Assembly: GCF_035690525.1 (NCBI RefSeq)
Contig: NZ_DASSKM010000085.1
Span: 10,867 to 74,866, forward strand
Source: Salinisphaera sp035690525
GTDB taxonomy: Bacteria; Pseudomonadota; Gammaproteobacteria; Nevskiales; Salinisphaeraceae
Reading direction: 5' to 3'
Length of the DNA stretch: 64,000 nucleotides
A program made the position numbers and the translations under genes. Positions within the stretch are counted from its first letter, which is position 1; every line of letters starts with the position of its first letter. Positions 43,655 to 52,838 of this stretch are shown here, in pieces. Below the pieces are notes generated by a model. It searched no databases, had not been told where the DNA came from, and was given only the letters and a program-made list of their open reading frames with translations.

Positions 43655-44398
43655 ATGCGAAGCATGAAAGGCAAAAGTGCAATCGTAACCGGCGGATCGC
43701 GCGGCATCGGCGAGTACATCGCACTGCAATTGGCACGCCGCGGCGCCAATGTCGCTATCGGCTATCGCTCGCGCAAGGCCGAGGCGGATAGCGTCGTCAA
43801 CAAAATGAAAGCACAGAGCGTGAAAGCCATGGCAATTCAGGCCGATATGGCCCAGATGCAGGAAGCGCGCACTTTGATCAAGCAGGTGAATGAGCAATGG
43901 GGCCATATTGATATTCTGATCAACAATGCCGGCATCACGCGCGACAAAACCATGAAGAAGCTGACCGACGAAGATTGGAAAGCCGTATTGGATACCAATC
44001 TTGGCAGCGTGTACGCCACCTGCTCGGAAGTATGGCCGATCATGATCGAACAAAATTACGGGCGCATCATCAACATCACCTCGTTCGTCGGTCAGATCGG
44101 CAATTTCGGCCAAGCGAACTATGCGGCGAGCAAGGGCGGCATCATCGCGTTCACGAAGACGATGGCGCTGGAAATGGCCCGTTACAATATCACCGTGAAC
44201 GCGATCGCACCCGGCTTCGTCGAAACCGAGATGCTGGCCCAGGTCCCGGATAAAATCCGCGAAAAAATACTGGCGCGGGTGCCTATGGGTCGCTTTGCGC
44301 ACCCCGATGAAATCGCCCGCGCGGTGGCGTTCATCGCCGCGGAAGGCGACTACATCACCGGTCAGCAGATTAATGTCAACGGCGGCGTTTATATGTGA
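43655..44398 (+). CDS. phaB: acetoacetyl-CoA reductase (PhaB-type SDR)
   Basis: 247 residues, the usual PhaB length. The NADP motif is TGGSRGIGEYIALQLARRG, the active site Ser-Tyr-Lys is in NITSFVGQIGNFGQANYAASKGG, and the PhaB-like NITVNAIAPGFVETEM and GQQINVNGGVYM follow. A GAGAGGG ribosome site precedes the ATG. It reduces acetoacetyl-CoA to (R)-3-hydroxybutyryl-CoA, the monomer for PhaC. It lies between the KAS III-like gene and a second SDR, with phaR and phaC convergent downstream. FabG function is an alternative, but the context favours PHB. Confidence 0.87.
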   Translation: MRSMKGKSAIVTGGSRGIGEYIALQLARRGANVAIGYRSRKAEADSVVNKMKAQSVKAMAIQADMAQMQEARTLIKQVNEQWGHIDILINNAGITRDKTMKKLTDEDWKAVLDTNLGSVYATCSEVWPIMIEQNYGRIINITSFVGQIGNFGQANYAASKGGIIAFTKTMALEMARYNITVNAIAPGFVETEMLAQVPDKIREKILARVPMGRFAHPDEIARAVAFIAAEGDYITGQQINVNGGVYM

Positions 44399-44542
44399 TT
44401 TTAGGCACACTTGGGCGAAACTAACCGCTTTGCGACAGTTCATTTAATATGAATTCGGACGCGATAAAATAGAGCGACGTATTCTTATTTTCGTTTATTT
44501 CTCATTCAAAATATATGGTTAGCGCTGCTGTCGGGACTGGGA

Positions 44543-45325
44543 ATGAATGTTGAAGATAAAGTGATCGTAATTACTGGGGCTGGGCGGGGCCTTGGCCGGG
44601 CCATTGCGCAAACATTGGCAGCCAACGCAGCCCGTCTGGCGCTGGTGGATATAAACGAAGAAAGTCTGACGCAGGCCGGGGCGGCCTGCCAGGACGCCGG
44701 CGCGCAGACCCGAACATATCCTGTAGACGTCACCGATGAGCGGGCCGTAGAACAGCTTTTCAACGATGTAGCCGGCGATTTCGGCCAAATTGACGGTCTG
44801 GTCAACAACGCCGGCGTCACCCGGGATGCGCTGTTGGTCAAGGTCAAGGACGGGAATGTCACCGGCAAGATGTCGTCCGAGGACTGGGATACGGTCATGG
44901 CGGTCGACTTGCGCAGCGTTTTTCTATGCACGCGGGAGGCGGTGGTCAAGATGATCGAGCGAGGCTCTGCCGAGCGTGCGCCCGGAGGGAGCGGTCTCAT
45001 CGTCAACATTTCCAGCATATCGCGCGCCGGAAATATCGGACAGACCAATTACGCCGCGGCCAAGGCCGGCGTGGTCGCGATGACGACAACCTGGGCCGGG
45101 GAGCTCGCACGCCACGGTATTCGCGTGGCCGCTGTCGCGCCGGGCTTCTGCAACACCCGGTTAGTCGCCAACATGAAAGAGAATATGCGCGAAAGGCTGA
45201 AAGAGAAGATTCCGCTGAAACGGTTGGGCGATCCCGACGAAATCGGCCAAACGGTCCTTTTCATTTTTCAAAACGAGTTTGTCCATGGGCGGGTGATCGA
45301 AGTCGATGGCGGAATGCGGCTTTAG
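44543..45325 (+). CDS. FabG-like short-chain dehydrogenase/reductase
   Basis: 260 residues. It shows the NAD(P)-binding TGAGRGLGRAIAQTLAAN, LVNNAGVTRDALLVK, and the catalytic SISRAGNIGQTNYAAAKAG motif. The longer loop with KVKDGNVTGKMSSEDWD is typical of FabG4-like acyl-CoA reductases rather than housekeeping FabG. It may be a second 3-ketoacyl-CoA reductase supplying or recycling PHA monomers. It is 145 bp downstream of phaB and convergent to phaR. The cofactor preference and substrate are not certain. Confidence 0.82.
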   Translation: MNVEDKVIVITGAGRGLGRAIAQTLAANAARLALVDINEESLTQAGAACQDAGAQTRTYPVDVTDERAVEQLFNDVAGDFGQIDGLVNNAGVTRDALLVKVKDGNVTGKMSSEDWDTVMAVDLRSVFLCTREAVVKMIERGSAERAPGGSGLIVNISSISRAGNIGQTNYAAAKAGVVAMTTTWAGELARHGIRVAAVAPGFCNTRLVANMKENMRERLKEKIPLKRLGDPDEIGQTVLFIFQNEFVHGRVIEVDGGMRL

Positions 45326-45463
45326 GGTGCGCTATCAACTTGGCATTAAAATAGATAACGTGCTGGGTTGATCAACAGCGCTGGGCCGATTTAGCTTTAA
45401 GATTTGCTCTTGTCTATTCGAACCGCGGCAACGCAGCGGCCAAACCGGCGAGTGCCCAGCGTG

Positions 45464-45910
45464 TCAGGATTTCGGGCCGCTACCGGGCGGATCATCCCCG
45501 CGCATTAGCTGTGTCCACCAGCTCAGACTGTCCTGGGTGTAGGTCTGCCATGCCTTGATTGGGCCAGTTTCCACGAGCTTGCCGACCCGAGATTGCATCT
45601 GCTCGATCTGGTACATGAACAGCGCAACGCTACGCTCGAGATAGGGTGTCATGTAACCGTGCAGCGGATGATCGTGCAACCGGATCAGATCAGTGAGCAG
45701 ACGCTCACTCAGGATCGGCCCACCCTCGGCCTCCGCCTCGCTAACGACCTGCAACAACAGGCTACGCGTGATGTCTTCGCCGCTGTTCTTGTCTTCTACG
45801 CGAATATCGTCTCCGGACACAATCAGCGAGCGCAGATCGGAGAGTTTGATGAAACGCCCGGTCTCGGTGTCGTACAGACGACGGTTGGGATATTTTCGAA
45901 TTGTGCGCAT
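45464..45910 (-). CDS. phaR: PHA synthesis repressor PhaR
   Basis: 148 residues from ATG 45910, where the PhaR hallmark starts: MRTIRKYPNRRLYDTETGRF, the N-terminal DNA- and PHA-binding domain. The PHB accumulation-regulatory repeats follow (RVEDKNSGEDITRSLLLQVV; HGYMTPYLERSVALFMYQ). PhaR represses phasin genes and its own gene until it is titrated by nascent PHB granules. Matching TTTGC-N3-GCAAA palindromes are found before phaR and before the phasin gene. It is downstream of phaC in the same direction. Confidence 0.93.
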   Translation of the reverse strand: MRTIRKYPNRRLYDTETGRFIKLSDLRSLIVSGDDIRVEDKNSGEDITRSLLLQVVSEAEAEGGPILSERLLTDLIRLHDHPLHGYMTPYLERSVALFMYQIEQMQSRVGKLVETGPIKAWQTYTQDSLSWWTQLMRGDDPPGSGPKS

Positions 45911-45933
45911 GGGCGAATTATCCCGTTCTCGTC

Positions 45934-45946
45934 TTTGCAACGCAAA
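45934..45946. promoter_or_regulatory. putative PhaR operator upstream of phaR
   Basis: TTTGC-AAC-GCAAA lies 24 bp before the phaR start. The same arm-and-spacer pattern (TTTTGC-AGT-GCAAAA) occurs in front of the phasin gene, which fits autoregulation. Confidence 0.65.
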
Positions 45947-46025
45947 AAGTAGCGAAGCCGCTGTGGCACCACGCCGCCCACAGGCGGCACGGGCACACCC
46001 ATGAAATAGGCCTATCAAAAGCCCA

Positions 46026-47783
46026 CTATTGTTGAAATACGTAGGTGCCGGGCGCATCGGACAGGGCCTCGCCTATCGCTGGCGGTTCTACCTTGTTTCC
46101 GGAGTACGATTTGAGCCAATTTTGCCAAGCCGGCCACCACGACCCCTTCACCGGCGCGGTCCGAGCGATCCATTCGTCGGCCGAAAGAAAATGCTCACGG
46201 CGTTGGCGCGTGAACATGCGATAATGACGGCGCGGATGACCGGGCGGAGTCACGATGCCGGCATTATGGCCCCCGCTGGTTAGCAGAAAGGTCAGCTCCC
46301 TGGGTTCGGCCAACAACTCGATTTTGTAAACCGAGCGCCAAGGGGCGATGTGATCCCGCTCGGTGCCGACCGAAAAAATAGGAACCTCGATATCCCGCAG
46401 CGCGATTGGCCTGCCTTCGACCTCGTACTGACCATCAGCGAGCTGGTTATGCAGATAGAGCCGATTCAGGTATTCGGCATGCATCCGATAGGGCATGCGC
46501 GTGGCATCAGCGTTCCAGGCCATGAGGCCGATACCCGGTTGATCCTGGCCCAGCCAATAGTTGTTGATCAGCGGTTGCCATACCAAATCATTGGCGCGCA
46601 GCAATTTGAAGGCTCCGGCCATCTTGGTTTTGTCCAGATAGCCTTGCTTCCACATCAAGCCGTCCAGCCAGCTGAGTTGGGAGTCGTTAATGAACAGCCG
46701 AAGTTCGCCGGGCTCGGTAAAATCGGTTTGCGCTGCCAACAAGCTAAGCGTCGCCAAACGGTCGTCGCCATCACGAGCCATGGCAGCGGCCGTGATCGCC
46801 ATTAGCGTGCCGCCGACGCAATAGCCCATTGCGTGTATCTTGCGTTCTGGCACACGAGTGTTGACCGCTTCCAGCGCCGCCAGCGGCCCCAGCCGACGGT
46901 AGTCATCCATATCCAGGTCACGATCCGTCCGATCCGGATTCTTCCAGGAAATGATAAACACCGTGTGGCCCTGATCCAGCAGATAGCGCACCATGGACTT
47001 GCCTTCCGACAGATCCAATATGTAGTACTTCATGATCCAGGCCGGCACAATCAACACCGGCTCCGGATGTACGCGGGCGGTCGTCGGTGTGTATTGGATC
47101 AGCTCGATAAGACGATTGCGATACACCACCTTGCCTTCAGTGGTGGCGAGATTGACGCCTACCTTGAAATCTTCCAGCGACTTAGGACGCCGACCTTTCC
47201 GGTAGCGATCGATGTCGCGTACCAAATGGCCCGCGCCACGCAGCAGATTGAAACCGTTGGCTTCCCATGTAGCGCGCCATACTTCCGGATTGGTCAGAGG
47301 AAAGTTATAGGGCGAAACGCTGTCGACGGCCAAGCGTGTATAAAAGCGTACCAAGTTCTCATTGCGATCGGACAAACCGCTGACATTAGCCGTGGCCTGG
47401 GTCCACCAATATCGCCGCAGCAGGTAGTGCTGCTCGATGAGCGAAAACGGCAGTTGCCGCCAGCCGGCGTCCGTAAAACGCCGGTCGTCCGGGTCCGGCT
47501 CGATCGCACGCGCCGCTTCTGTGTGCAGCAGGCTGCGCATGGCAAAACCGCCGAGCTGTGCGTACTGCCGAAACCACAGTTCGGAGAGCTGAGCCACCTT
47601 GCCTGGCGCCATACCCATATGGGTCAACCAATGGACATACGCCAATGCAATACGGCGCACATCCAGTCCTCTGGCGATCTGTCCCCACCGGGCTGCGGTT
47701 TCCCGATCGAGTTGCTCGGCGACCGCATCGCTGATAAAGCCGCCGCTTGGCGCCGGAAGCCCGCTTTTATCTGCATCCGCCAT
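46026..47783 (-). CDS. phaC: class I polyhydroxyalkanoate synthase
   Basis: 585 residues, the class I size. The lipase-like box is GYCVGG with catalytic Cys322; the acid is Asp in VGTERDHIAPW and the His is in LTSGGHNAGIVTPPG. The PhaC N-terminal domain (NFPLTNPEVWRATWEANGFN, NLVRG-like LLRGAGHLVRDI) is complete. It polymerises (R)-3-hydroxybutyryl-CoA into PHB on granules. It lies between the phasin gene (upstream) and phaR (downstream), all on the minus strand. Confidence 0.95.
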   Translation of the reverse strand: MADADKSGLPAPSGGFISDAVAEQLDRETAARWGQIARGLDVRRIALAYVHWLTHMGMAPGKVAQLSELWFRQYAQLGGFAMRSLLHTEAARAIEPDPDDRRFTDAGWRQLPFSLIEQHYLLRRYWWTQATANVSGLSDRNENLVRFYTRLAVDSVSPYNFPLTNPEVWRATWEANGFNLLRGAGHLVRDIDRYRKGRRPKSLEDFKVGVNLATTEGKVVYRNRLIELIQYTPTTARVHPEPVLIVPAWIMKYYILDLSEGKSMVRYLLDQGHTVFIISWKNPDRTDRDLDMDDYRRLGPLAALEAVNTRVPERKIHAMGYCVGGTLMAITAAAMARDGDDRLATLSLLAAQTDFTEPGELRLFINDSQLSWLDGLMWKQGYLDKTKMAGAFKLLRANDLVWQPLINNYWLGQDQPGIGLMAWNADATRMPYRMHAEYLNRLYLHNQLADGQYEVEGRPIALRDIEVPIFSVGTERDHIAPWRSVYKIELLAEPRELTFLLTSGGHNAGIVTPPGHPRRHYRMFTRQRREHFLSADEWIARTAPVKGSWWPAWQNWLKSYSGNKVEPPAIGEALSDAPGTYVFQQ

Positions 47784-47916
47784 TTTTAGACAGCCTTGTT
47801 TTGCCGTACTGTTATTGTGCGCGTAAAACCATTAAAAACAGATAGGGGGATGCCCGTTTTTAGAAAAAACCCGCCGGCACGGCCATCGAGCCATGCCGAC
47901 GGGCCGATTCACATAC

Positions 47917-48480
47917 TCAGACGCTTCCGCCAGCGGCTTTTTTGCTCTTCGACGAGGCGGTCTGTGCGTCGTCGGCTTTTTGGGCTTGCGCAGCGACGCC
48001 CTGGTCGGCTTTTTCAGCTTGCGCAGCGGCGCCCTGGTTGGCCCTTTCAGCTTGCGCCGTGGCGTCCTGGTTGGCTCTTTCGGCTTGCGCAGCGGCCTGC
48101 TGATAGGCTTGCGCGCTCGCACCAGCAGCCGTATCCGTCGCTTCTCGGCCGATAGCCATCATACGATCCCGCGTGTGCTCGGCGTTTTGGCGCAATGCTT
48201 CGCCATAGCGCAGGCTCGCATTATAGTAGTCGGACGAAGCGCCCGTCTCACGAAACAGCCCGGTCGCGTCGTTGCTCGTCTGCAGCGACTCCATCTGTCG
48301 CCGGCCGATCTCCAGGCAGGAACGATTAAACTCGTACTGGTCTTTGGCCAGCTGATTCAGGCTGTCGATAGCCACTTCGCTGCTGCGCACAGCGGATTCC
48401 ATCATCTTCTGGTTGGCATCGAACATCGACTTGAATTCATTTTGAAACCGCTCGGGCTGCTGCTTTCTCTGCTCTTCCAT
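47917..48480 (-). CDS. phasin family granule-associated protein
   Basis: 187 residues from ATG 48480. The first 115 residues are the amphipathic phasin helix bundle (MFDANQKMMESAVRSSEVAI, NRSCLEIGRRQMESLQ). The C-terminus consists of four 11-residue Ala/Gln-rich repeats of the form AQAERANQGAA (residues about 135-178) and ends in a Lys/Ser/Gly tail. Phasins coat PHB granules. The promoter carries a perfect 23-bp palindrome that fits PhaR control. Low-complexity repeats may vary in number between strains. Confidence 0.88.
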   Translation of the reverse strand: MEEQRKQQPERFQNEFKSMFDANQKMMESAVRSSEVAIDSLNQLAKDQYEFNRSCLEIGRRQMESLQTSNDATGLFRETGASSDYYNASLRYGEALRQNAEHTRDRMMAIGREATDTAAGASAQAYQQAAAQAERANQDATAQAERANQGAAAQAEKADQGVAAQAQKADDAQTASSKSKKAAGGSV

Positions 48481-48514
48481 GTCGCTCACCGTTGTTAAAC
48501 TGGTTAATAAATGA

Positions 48515-48537
48515 CTTATTTTGCAGTGCAAAATAAG
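48515..48537. promoter_or_regulatory. 23-bp PhaR-type operator upstream of the phasin gene
   Basis: Perfect palindrome: arms CTTATTTTGCA and TGCAAAATAAG around a single G, centred about 45 bp before the phasin start. A second, half-conserved copy, TATTTTGCAGTGCGATTA, lies at 48592-48609. The inner TTTTGC-N3-GCAAAA matches the site before phaR. Confidence 0.8.
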
Positions 48538-48735
48538 CAACGATGTGATTATGCGATTCAGTATGGCGTCTTTCAAGGGACGAATACAGAATATTTTGCA
48601 GTGCGATTAGTCGTCTCTCTTTTCCTCCGGAGTCGGGATGCGAACGGCCTTATGGTTGTTCGCTTTCAAGAGTTTTTTGAGTCTTGTGCGCGACATACCA
48701 CACGCGGCGGGCCGGCCTTACCGAGCCGAGCGGGA

Positions 48736-49506
48736 TCAGTTCATGTACCAGCCATGACTGGCGACGATCGATTGACCGGTAAGCGCGTTGGACGGGAAAG
48801 CGGCGAGAAAAACCGCCACCTCGGCGATATCCGAAGCCTGCGTGAACTCTTTATCGACGGTGCCGCCCAGCATGATCTGATTGCGAACTTCGTCTTCCGA
48901 AATGCCGAGATTCTCGGCCTGTTCGGGGATCTGTTTTTTCACCATCGGCGTCTCGACGAAGCCCGGACAGATGAGATTGGAACGCACGCCGTAATCCGCG
49001 CCTTCGATTGCCATGACCCGTGTCAGACCCAGCAGGCCGTGCTTGGCCGTGACATAAGCGGACTTCAGCGCCGAAGCCTCCTTGGAGTGCACCGAGCCCA
49101 TATAGATCAAGGAGCCCGACTTTTGCTTGTACATATGCCGGATACAAGCCTTGGTGGTCAGAAACGCACCGTCCAGATGGATCGACGTGAGTTTTTTCCA
49201 TTCATCAAACGGAAAATCCTCGAGCCGGTGCACGATCTGCACACCGGCGTTGGACAGCAGCCCGTCGATCCGGCCCCAGCGCTTGGCAACCTCGTCAACT
49301 CCGGCGTTGACCGAATCTTCGTCGGTCACGTCCATGGTCACGGCGATCGTCTGGTCGCCCAGTTCATTGGCTGCTTCTTCGGCTTTGTCCTTGTCAACGT
49401 CGGCGATGGCCACACGGCCGTCGGCCTCGACGAAACGTTTTGCGATCGCATAGCCGATGCCGCTGGCCGCGCCAGTGATCACGGTAACCTTGCCGTCTAG
49501 ATTCAT
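48736..49506 (-). CDS. bdhA: D-beta-hydroxybutyrate dehydrogenase
   Basis: 256 residues from ATG 49506, preceded by GGAGAA. SDR signatures: TGAASGIGYAIAKRF, LLSNAGVQIVHRLEDFP and the active site MGSVHSKEASALKSAYVTAKHG. The segment ICPGFVETPMVKKQIPEQA is typical of 3-hydroxybutyrate dehydrogenases. It oxidises 3-hydroxybutyrate, released from PHB, to acetoacetate with NAD. It is the third gene of an apparent adc-patatin-bdhA operon and sits beside the PHB synthesis genes. Confidence 0.92.
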   Translation of the reverse strand: MNLDGKVTVITGAASGIGYAIAKRFVEADGRVAIADVDKDKAEEAANELGDQTIAVTMDVTDEDSVNAGVDEVAKRWGRIDGLLSNAGVQIVHRLEDFPFDEWKKLTSIHLDGAFLTTKACIRHMYKQKSGSLIYMGSVHSKEASALKSAYVTAKHGLLGLTRVMAIEGADYGVRSNLICPGFVETPMVKKQIPEQAENLGISEDEVRNQIMLGGTVDKEFTQASDIAEVAVFLAAFPSNALTGQSIVASHGWYMN

Positions 49507-49547
49507 GGGTTTTCTCCTTCGAGAATTGGTTCGGGCCCTTTGTGCGT

Positions 49548-50717
49548 TCAACTCATATCGAAAATCCGGATGCCCGCCTTGTGATCCGTGCGGGGCGGCA
49601 GCCATTTCGGATTGGTCAGGGCATGGCCAGCATCAGCACGTCCGGCACGCCAGTGATCGATCATGGAGGCGCGCGAAAACTCATAGTCGCGAGCGTGGGT
49701 TTCGTTGCGCTTTTCCTTGTAGATCAAATGCACCAAGCTGACGCTGCGCCAGTGCCCGAGATCGATGTACTCGGTGAGCTCGGAATCGTTGAGCGCCTCC
49801 TCCGGCAAGCGCTCGGTCAGTTTCGCAATGGCCTCGCGCAGTTGGAACTCGCGTTGGAAAAACTCGGTATTCAAGCGGGTACGGCTCGAATAGACGATAT
49901 CCTTACGCCGGGCTTCGACCTCGAACAGATTACGTGGCGCCGCGCCGCGCGCGTCCCATAGATCCACCTGAAAGATCAGCACATGGTTGAGAACAGGCAT
50001 CGCCTTGAGCACGTAGGACAGTTGTGTATTCGAGGTCAGGCCGCCGTCCCAGTACAGTCGACCGTCGACTTCCGTAGGCGGAAAACCCGGCGGCAACGAG
50101 CCGCTGGCCAGCACATGCTCGGGGCCGATACGGCGCTTGGTGTTGTCGAAACATTCGAAATTGCCTTTCTCGACATCGACCGCGCCCAGCGTCAGCCGCA
50201 GGTCGCCGTGGTTGATGCGTTCGAAATCCACCAACTCTTCAAGCGTATCGAGCAGAGGGCTGGTGTCATAGAAACTCGTCGAGCCGTTCGCGCCGCGCGG
50301 GCGCAGCAGCGGCGAGGGGATTCGCGGCCGAAAGAAGCTGGGCAGACCGAATGTCATGACGCCGAGCGAATTCAAAGTGTTGAATAGGCGCCGCGGCAAA
50401 TCGCCATCCGGCGCGGGCCAGTTGAAAGTCCGAGTGATTCGTTGCCAAAAAGCGCGCAGCTTGGCCGCGCGTTCTTCCGGCGGATTGCCGACGATGATGG
50501 CGGCGTTGATCGCGCCTATGGAAATACCGGCGACCCAGTCCGGCGCATAACCGCCTTCGGCCAGGGTCTCGTAAGCGCCAGCCTGATAAGCGCCCAGCGC
50601 GCCACCGCCTTGGAGCAGCAAGACGGTTTTATCGTAGTGCTCCTGCTCCGCCGGTTTCTCGTGTAACGCTTTTCGTCGCGGCTTTGCCGAAGCCATAGAT
50701 GAAGTCCGTTGGGCCAA
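49548..50717 (-). CDS. patatin-like phospholipase with DUF3734 domain
   Basis: 389 residues. The oxyanion loop is LLQGGGALGAYQAGAYE, the nucleophile GISIGAINAAII and the Asp of the dyad in LYWDGGLTSN. The C-terminal third, with RRKDIVYSSRTRLN and GHWRSVSLVHLIYKEK, is a DUF3734 region. Patatins of this type often sit beside 3-hydroxybutyrate dehydrogenase genes; an esterase role in PHB or lipid turnover is plausible but unproven. ATG 50717 and ATG 50696 are both possible starts. Confidence 0.9.
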   Translation of the reverse strand: MAQRTSSMASAKPRRKALHEKPAEQEHYDKTVLLLQGGGALGAYQAGAYETLAEGGYAPDWVAGISIGAINAAIIVGNPPEERAAKLRAFWQRITRTFNWPAPDGDLPRRLFNTLNSLGVMTFGLPSFFRPRIPSPLLRPRGANGSTSFYDTSPLLDTLEELVDFERINHGDLRLTLGAVDVEKGNFECFDNTKRRIGPEHVLASGSLPPGFPPTEVDGRLYWDGGLTSNTQLSYVLKAMPVLNHVLIFQVDLWDARGAAPRNLFEVEARRKDIVYSSRTRLNTEFFQREFQLREAIAKLTERLPEEALNDSELTEYIDLGHWRSVSLVHLIYKEKRNETHARDYEFSRASMIDHWRAGRADAGHALTNPKWLPPRTDHKAGIRIFDMS

Positions 50718-50771
50718 TAATATAAAGCGATCAGCGCGCTCGCGCGTCGCGCGTTTTTTAATCCAACGCCG

Positions 50772-51512
50772 CTACGCCAGATAATCGTGCACGACTTCAC
50801 CGTATGGCAGCGTCAAATCGGTAAGGATATGAGTGGTGGAAACGATTTCCCGGACCGGAAAATGCGCGACCGGCGCGAGCGCGTGCTCGCCTAGTTCCAA
50901 CGCGCCGGGCCCCGACCATGCGCCCTTGACGGTCAGATCCTCTATGGCGTACTCGACAAGCTCGCAGATCCGCGGTCTGGTGCCGTCGACGTGCGGGATG
51001 ATCTTGAGTAGAAAACTGGGGCTGATCATCGATCGGTGTATTTCGTCCGCGTCCAGGGTTTCATGCTTATAGCCCATGGTGGCCGTGGCCACCCGGACAT
51101 CTTGATAATCAAGCTTGCCGACGAGCGTGTCCTTGCGCAGCGACAGCGAGGGATTGGCCAGCTTCTTGGGGAAGCCCCAGATCTCGCGGCCGCCGGCGGT
51201 CGGCGCCTCGTCGTTGAGATACATGGCGTAGGAAAAGCCGCCGCTGCGCCCATTGAAGGTCACCGGTATCGTCTGGCCGCATTCGCAATAATCGCCGAAG
51301 CCTGTGGAGTTGGGCATGCGCATGAACTCGAAGCTGACTTTCGGCTCGGCGAGTTTCAATGGCGCGGGAATCGCCTGCTCGAGACGCTCCGGGTCGCTCC
51401 AGTAAGTAACGATCAAGTACTCACGGTCAATGAACCGATAAGGTCCTCGCGGGTACGAAGGGCTGGCCAGAGGCATGGCAAACGCATTACGGATAACTTC
51501 ACTTTCGGTCAT
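50772..51512 (-). CDS. adc: acetoacetate decarboxylase
   Basis: 246 residues. The Schiff-base Lys is in GREIWGFPKKLANPSL, and CECGQTIPVTFNGRSGGFSY and KIIPHVDGTRPRICELV are family motifs. It converts acetoacetate to acetone and CO2, an outlet for acetoacetate from PHB breakdown. It is the first gene of an operon with the patatin (54 bp downstream) and bdhA. Its start faces the puuD gene divergently across 353 bp. Confidence 0.92.
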   Translation of the reverse strand: MTESEVIRNAFAMPLASPSYPRGPYRFIDREYLIVTYWSDPERLEQAIPAPLKLAEPKVSFEFMRMPNSTGFGDYCECGQTIPVTFNGRSGGFSYAMYLNDEAPTAGGREIWGFPKKLANPSLSLRKDTLVGKLDYQDVRVATATMGYKHETLDADEIHRSMISPSFLLKIIPHVDGTRPRICELVEYAIEDLTVKGAWSGPGALELGEHALAPVAHFPVREIVSTTHILTDLTLPYGEVVHDYLA

Positions 51513-51865
51513 ACCATTAGCCCGTTTCTAGATCTGTGAGGCCACGCGCGTTCGCACGGCGCTACAAGTCAATACCAATAACTGAGCGGCGAGGGCGAGG
51601 CCCCTCCGCAGCTTGCTTGCGTAAGATTTGACCGTTTCAGTCGCGATCCGCTCGTCTATAATTTAGATTCTCGCGTCAGGATCGCGAATCAAATAAGTAC
51701 TTATACGGTATGGGTATTCACGGGTCAGACACACGCGCAGTAATCGCCTCCAATCGCGAATCCGCATTCATCGGCGCGCGTGATACGAGAGGAACCGATC
51801 GTCGGCGTTGACCGGTCCGATATTTGTGATCACAATTTATTCGATTTTTGGTTTCAGGGTTACCC
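51513..51865. promoter_or_regulatory. divergent adc/puuD region with GntR-type operator
   Basis: No gene. TTGTGATCACAA, a perfect 12-bp palindrome at 51824-51835, lies 30 bp before the puuD start and is repeated (TTGTGATCACAT) before puuA at 54014-54025. It fits the size of a GntR/FadR-type operator for the regulator encoded at 53215-53928. Confidence 0.7.
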
Positions 51866-52654
51866 ATGTCTTCAAATCGCCCACGAATCGGCGTACCGGT
51901 CGACTGCAAGCTCATCGGCTCTGATCCGAGCCATGTGGTCGGCGAGAAATATCTCGCCGCGGTCGCGCATGCGGCCCGCACCGTGCCAATGGTGTTGCCC
52001 GCTCGCGCCGCCGGCGCGGAGCAGGCCTCGCTGGAGGCCCAGATCAGCGCCGACGACCAGCTCGCCGATCTCGACGGGCTGTTTTTGACCGGCAGCCCGT
52101 CGAATATGGAACCCTGGCGCTATGGCAGCGACGCCCCCGGCGTCGGCCCGTTCGATCCACAGCGCGACGGCAACAATCTCGCGCTGCTAGGGGCGGCGAT
52201 GGCGCGCGATATGCCGATATTCACCGTCTGCCGCGGTTTTCAGGAACTCAACGTCGCCTGCGGCGGCACGCTGCACACGGCGGTCCAGGAGGTGCCCGGC
52301 CTGTCCGATCATCGCGACGATCACGACGCGCCGCGGGAACGCCGGTATGCGCCGGTGCATCCGGTGGCGCTGGCGGAAAACGGCTGGCTGGCCGAACTGC
52401 TCGACACGCACGAGATCACCGTCAATTCCCTGCACAGCCAGGGCATCGACCGGCTCGGTTCCGCCCTGATCGCCGAAGGGCAAGCGCCCGACGGCCTCAT
52501 CGAAGCCGTACGACATCGCGATCACGGTTTCGTAGTCGGCGTGCAGTGGCACCCGGAGTGGCGCTACGGCGACAACCCGGTGTCGATGGCGCTGTTCAAC
52601 GCCTTCGGCGAAGCCTGCCGAGCCTTTCGTCAGCAACGGCTGAGCGGCGACTGA
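51866..52654 (+). CDS. puuD: gamma-glutamyl-gamma-aminobutyrate hydrolase (PuuD-type class I amidotransferase)
   Basis: 262 residues from ATG 51866. Class I glutamine-amidotransferase-like fold with GLFLTGSPSNMEPWRYG, the nucleophile Cys in IFTVCRGFQELNVACGG, and the His/Glu pair in VGVQWHPEWRYG. It hydrolyses gamma-glutamyl-GABA to glutamate and GABA, the last step of the Puu pathway. The 12-bp operator in front is shared with puuA. It is separated from puuA and puuB by convergent nudix and gntR genes and a REP element. Confidence 0.9.
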   Translation: MSSNRPRIGVPVDCKLIGSDPSHVVGEKYLAAVAHAARTVPMVLPARAAGAEQASLEAQISADDQLADLDGLFLTGSPSNMEPWRYGSDAPGVGPFDPQRDGNNLALLGAAMARDMPIFTVCRGFQELNVACGGTLHTAVQEVPGLSDHRDDHDAPRERRYAPVHPVALAENGWLAELLDTHEITVNSLHSQGIDRLGSALIAEGQAPDGLIEAVRHRDHGFVVGVQWHPEWRYGDNPVSMALFNAFGEACRAFRQQRLSGD

Positions 52655-52701
52655 GCTAAGACCAAAGCGATGCGCAGCCGCCGCCGACCACACAAACAGC
52701 C

Positions 52702-52833
52702 GTAGGTCGATGAGCGGATCCATATACGGCTTAGGCCGAAGGCCGTAAGCCGACATCCACGAGCCGCACCGGCGACCCGCGAGGCACAGGGCTTCGTTCC
52801 CATCGGATTACGCCTCCGGCTAATCCGACCTAC
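52702..52833. repeat. BIME-like REP pair between convergent genes
   Basis: Starts GTAGGTCG and ends CGACCTAC. The inner hairpins are CGGCTTAGGCC-GAA-GGCCGTAAGCCG (52728-52752 region) and CGGATTACG/CTAATCCG. The same family occurs at 56807 and 61850. Confidence 0.8.
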
Positions 52834-52838
52834 ATGAT

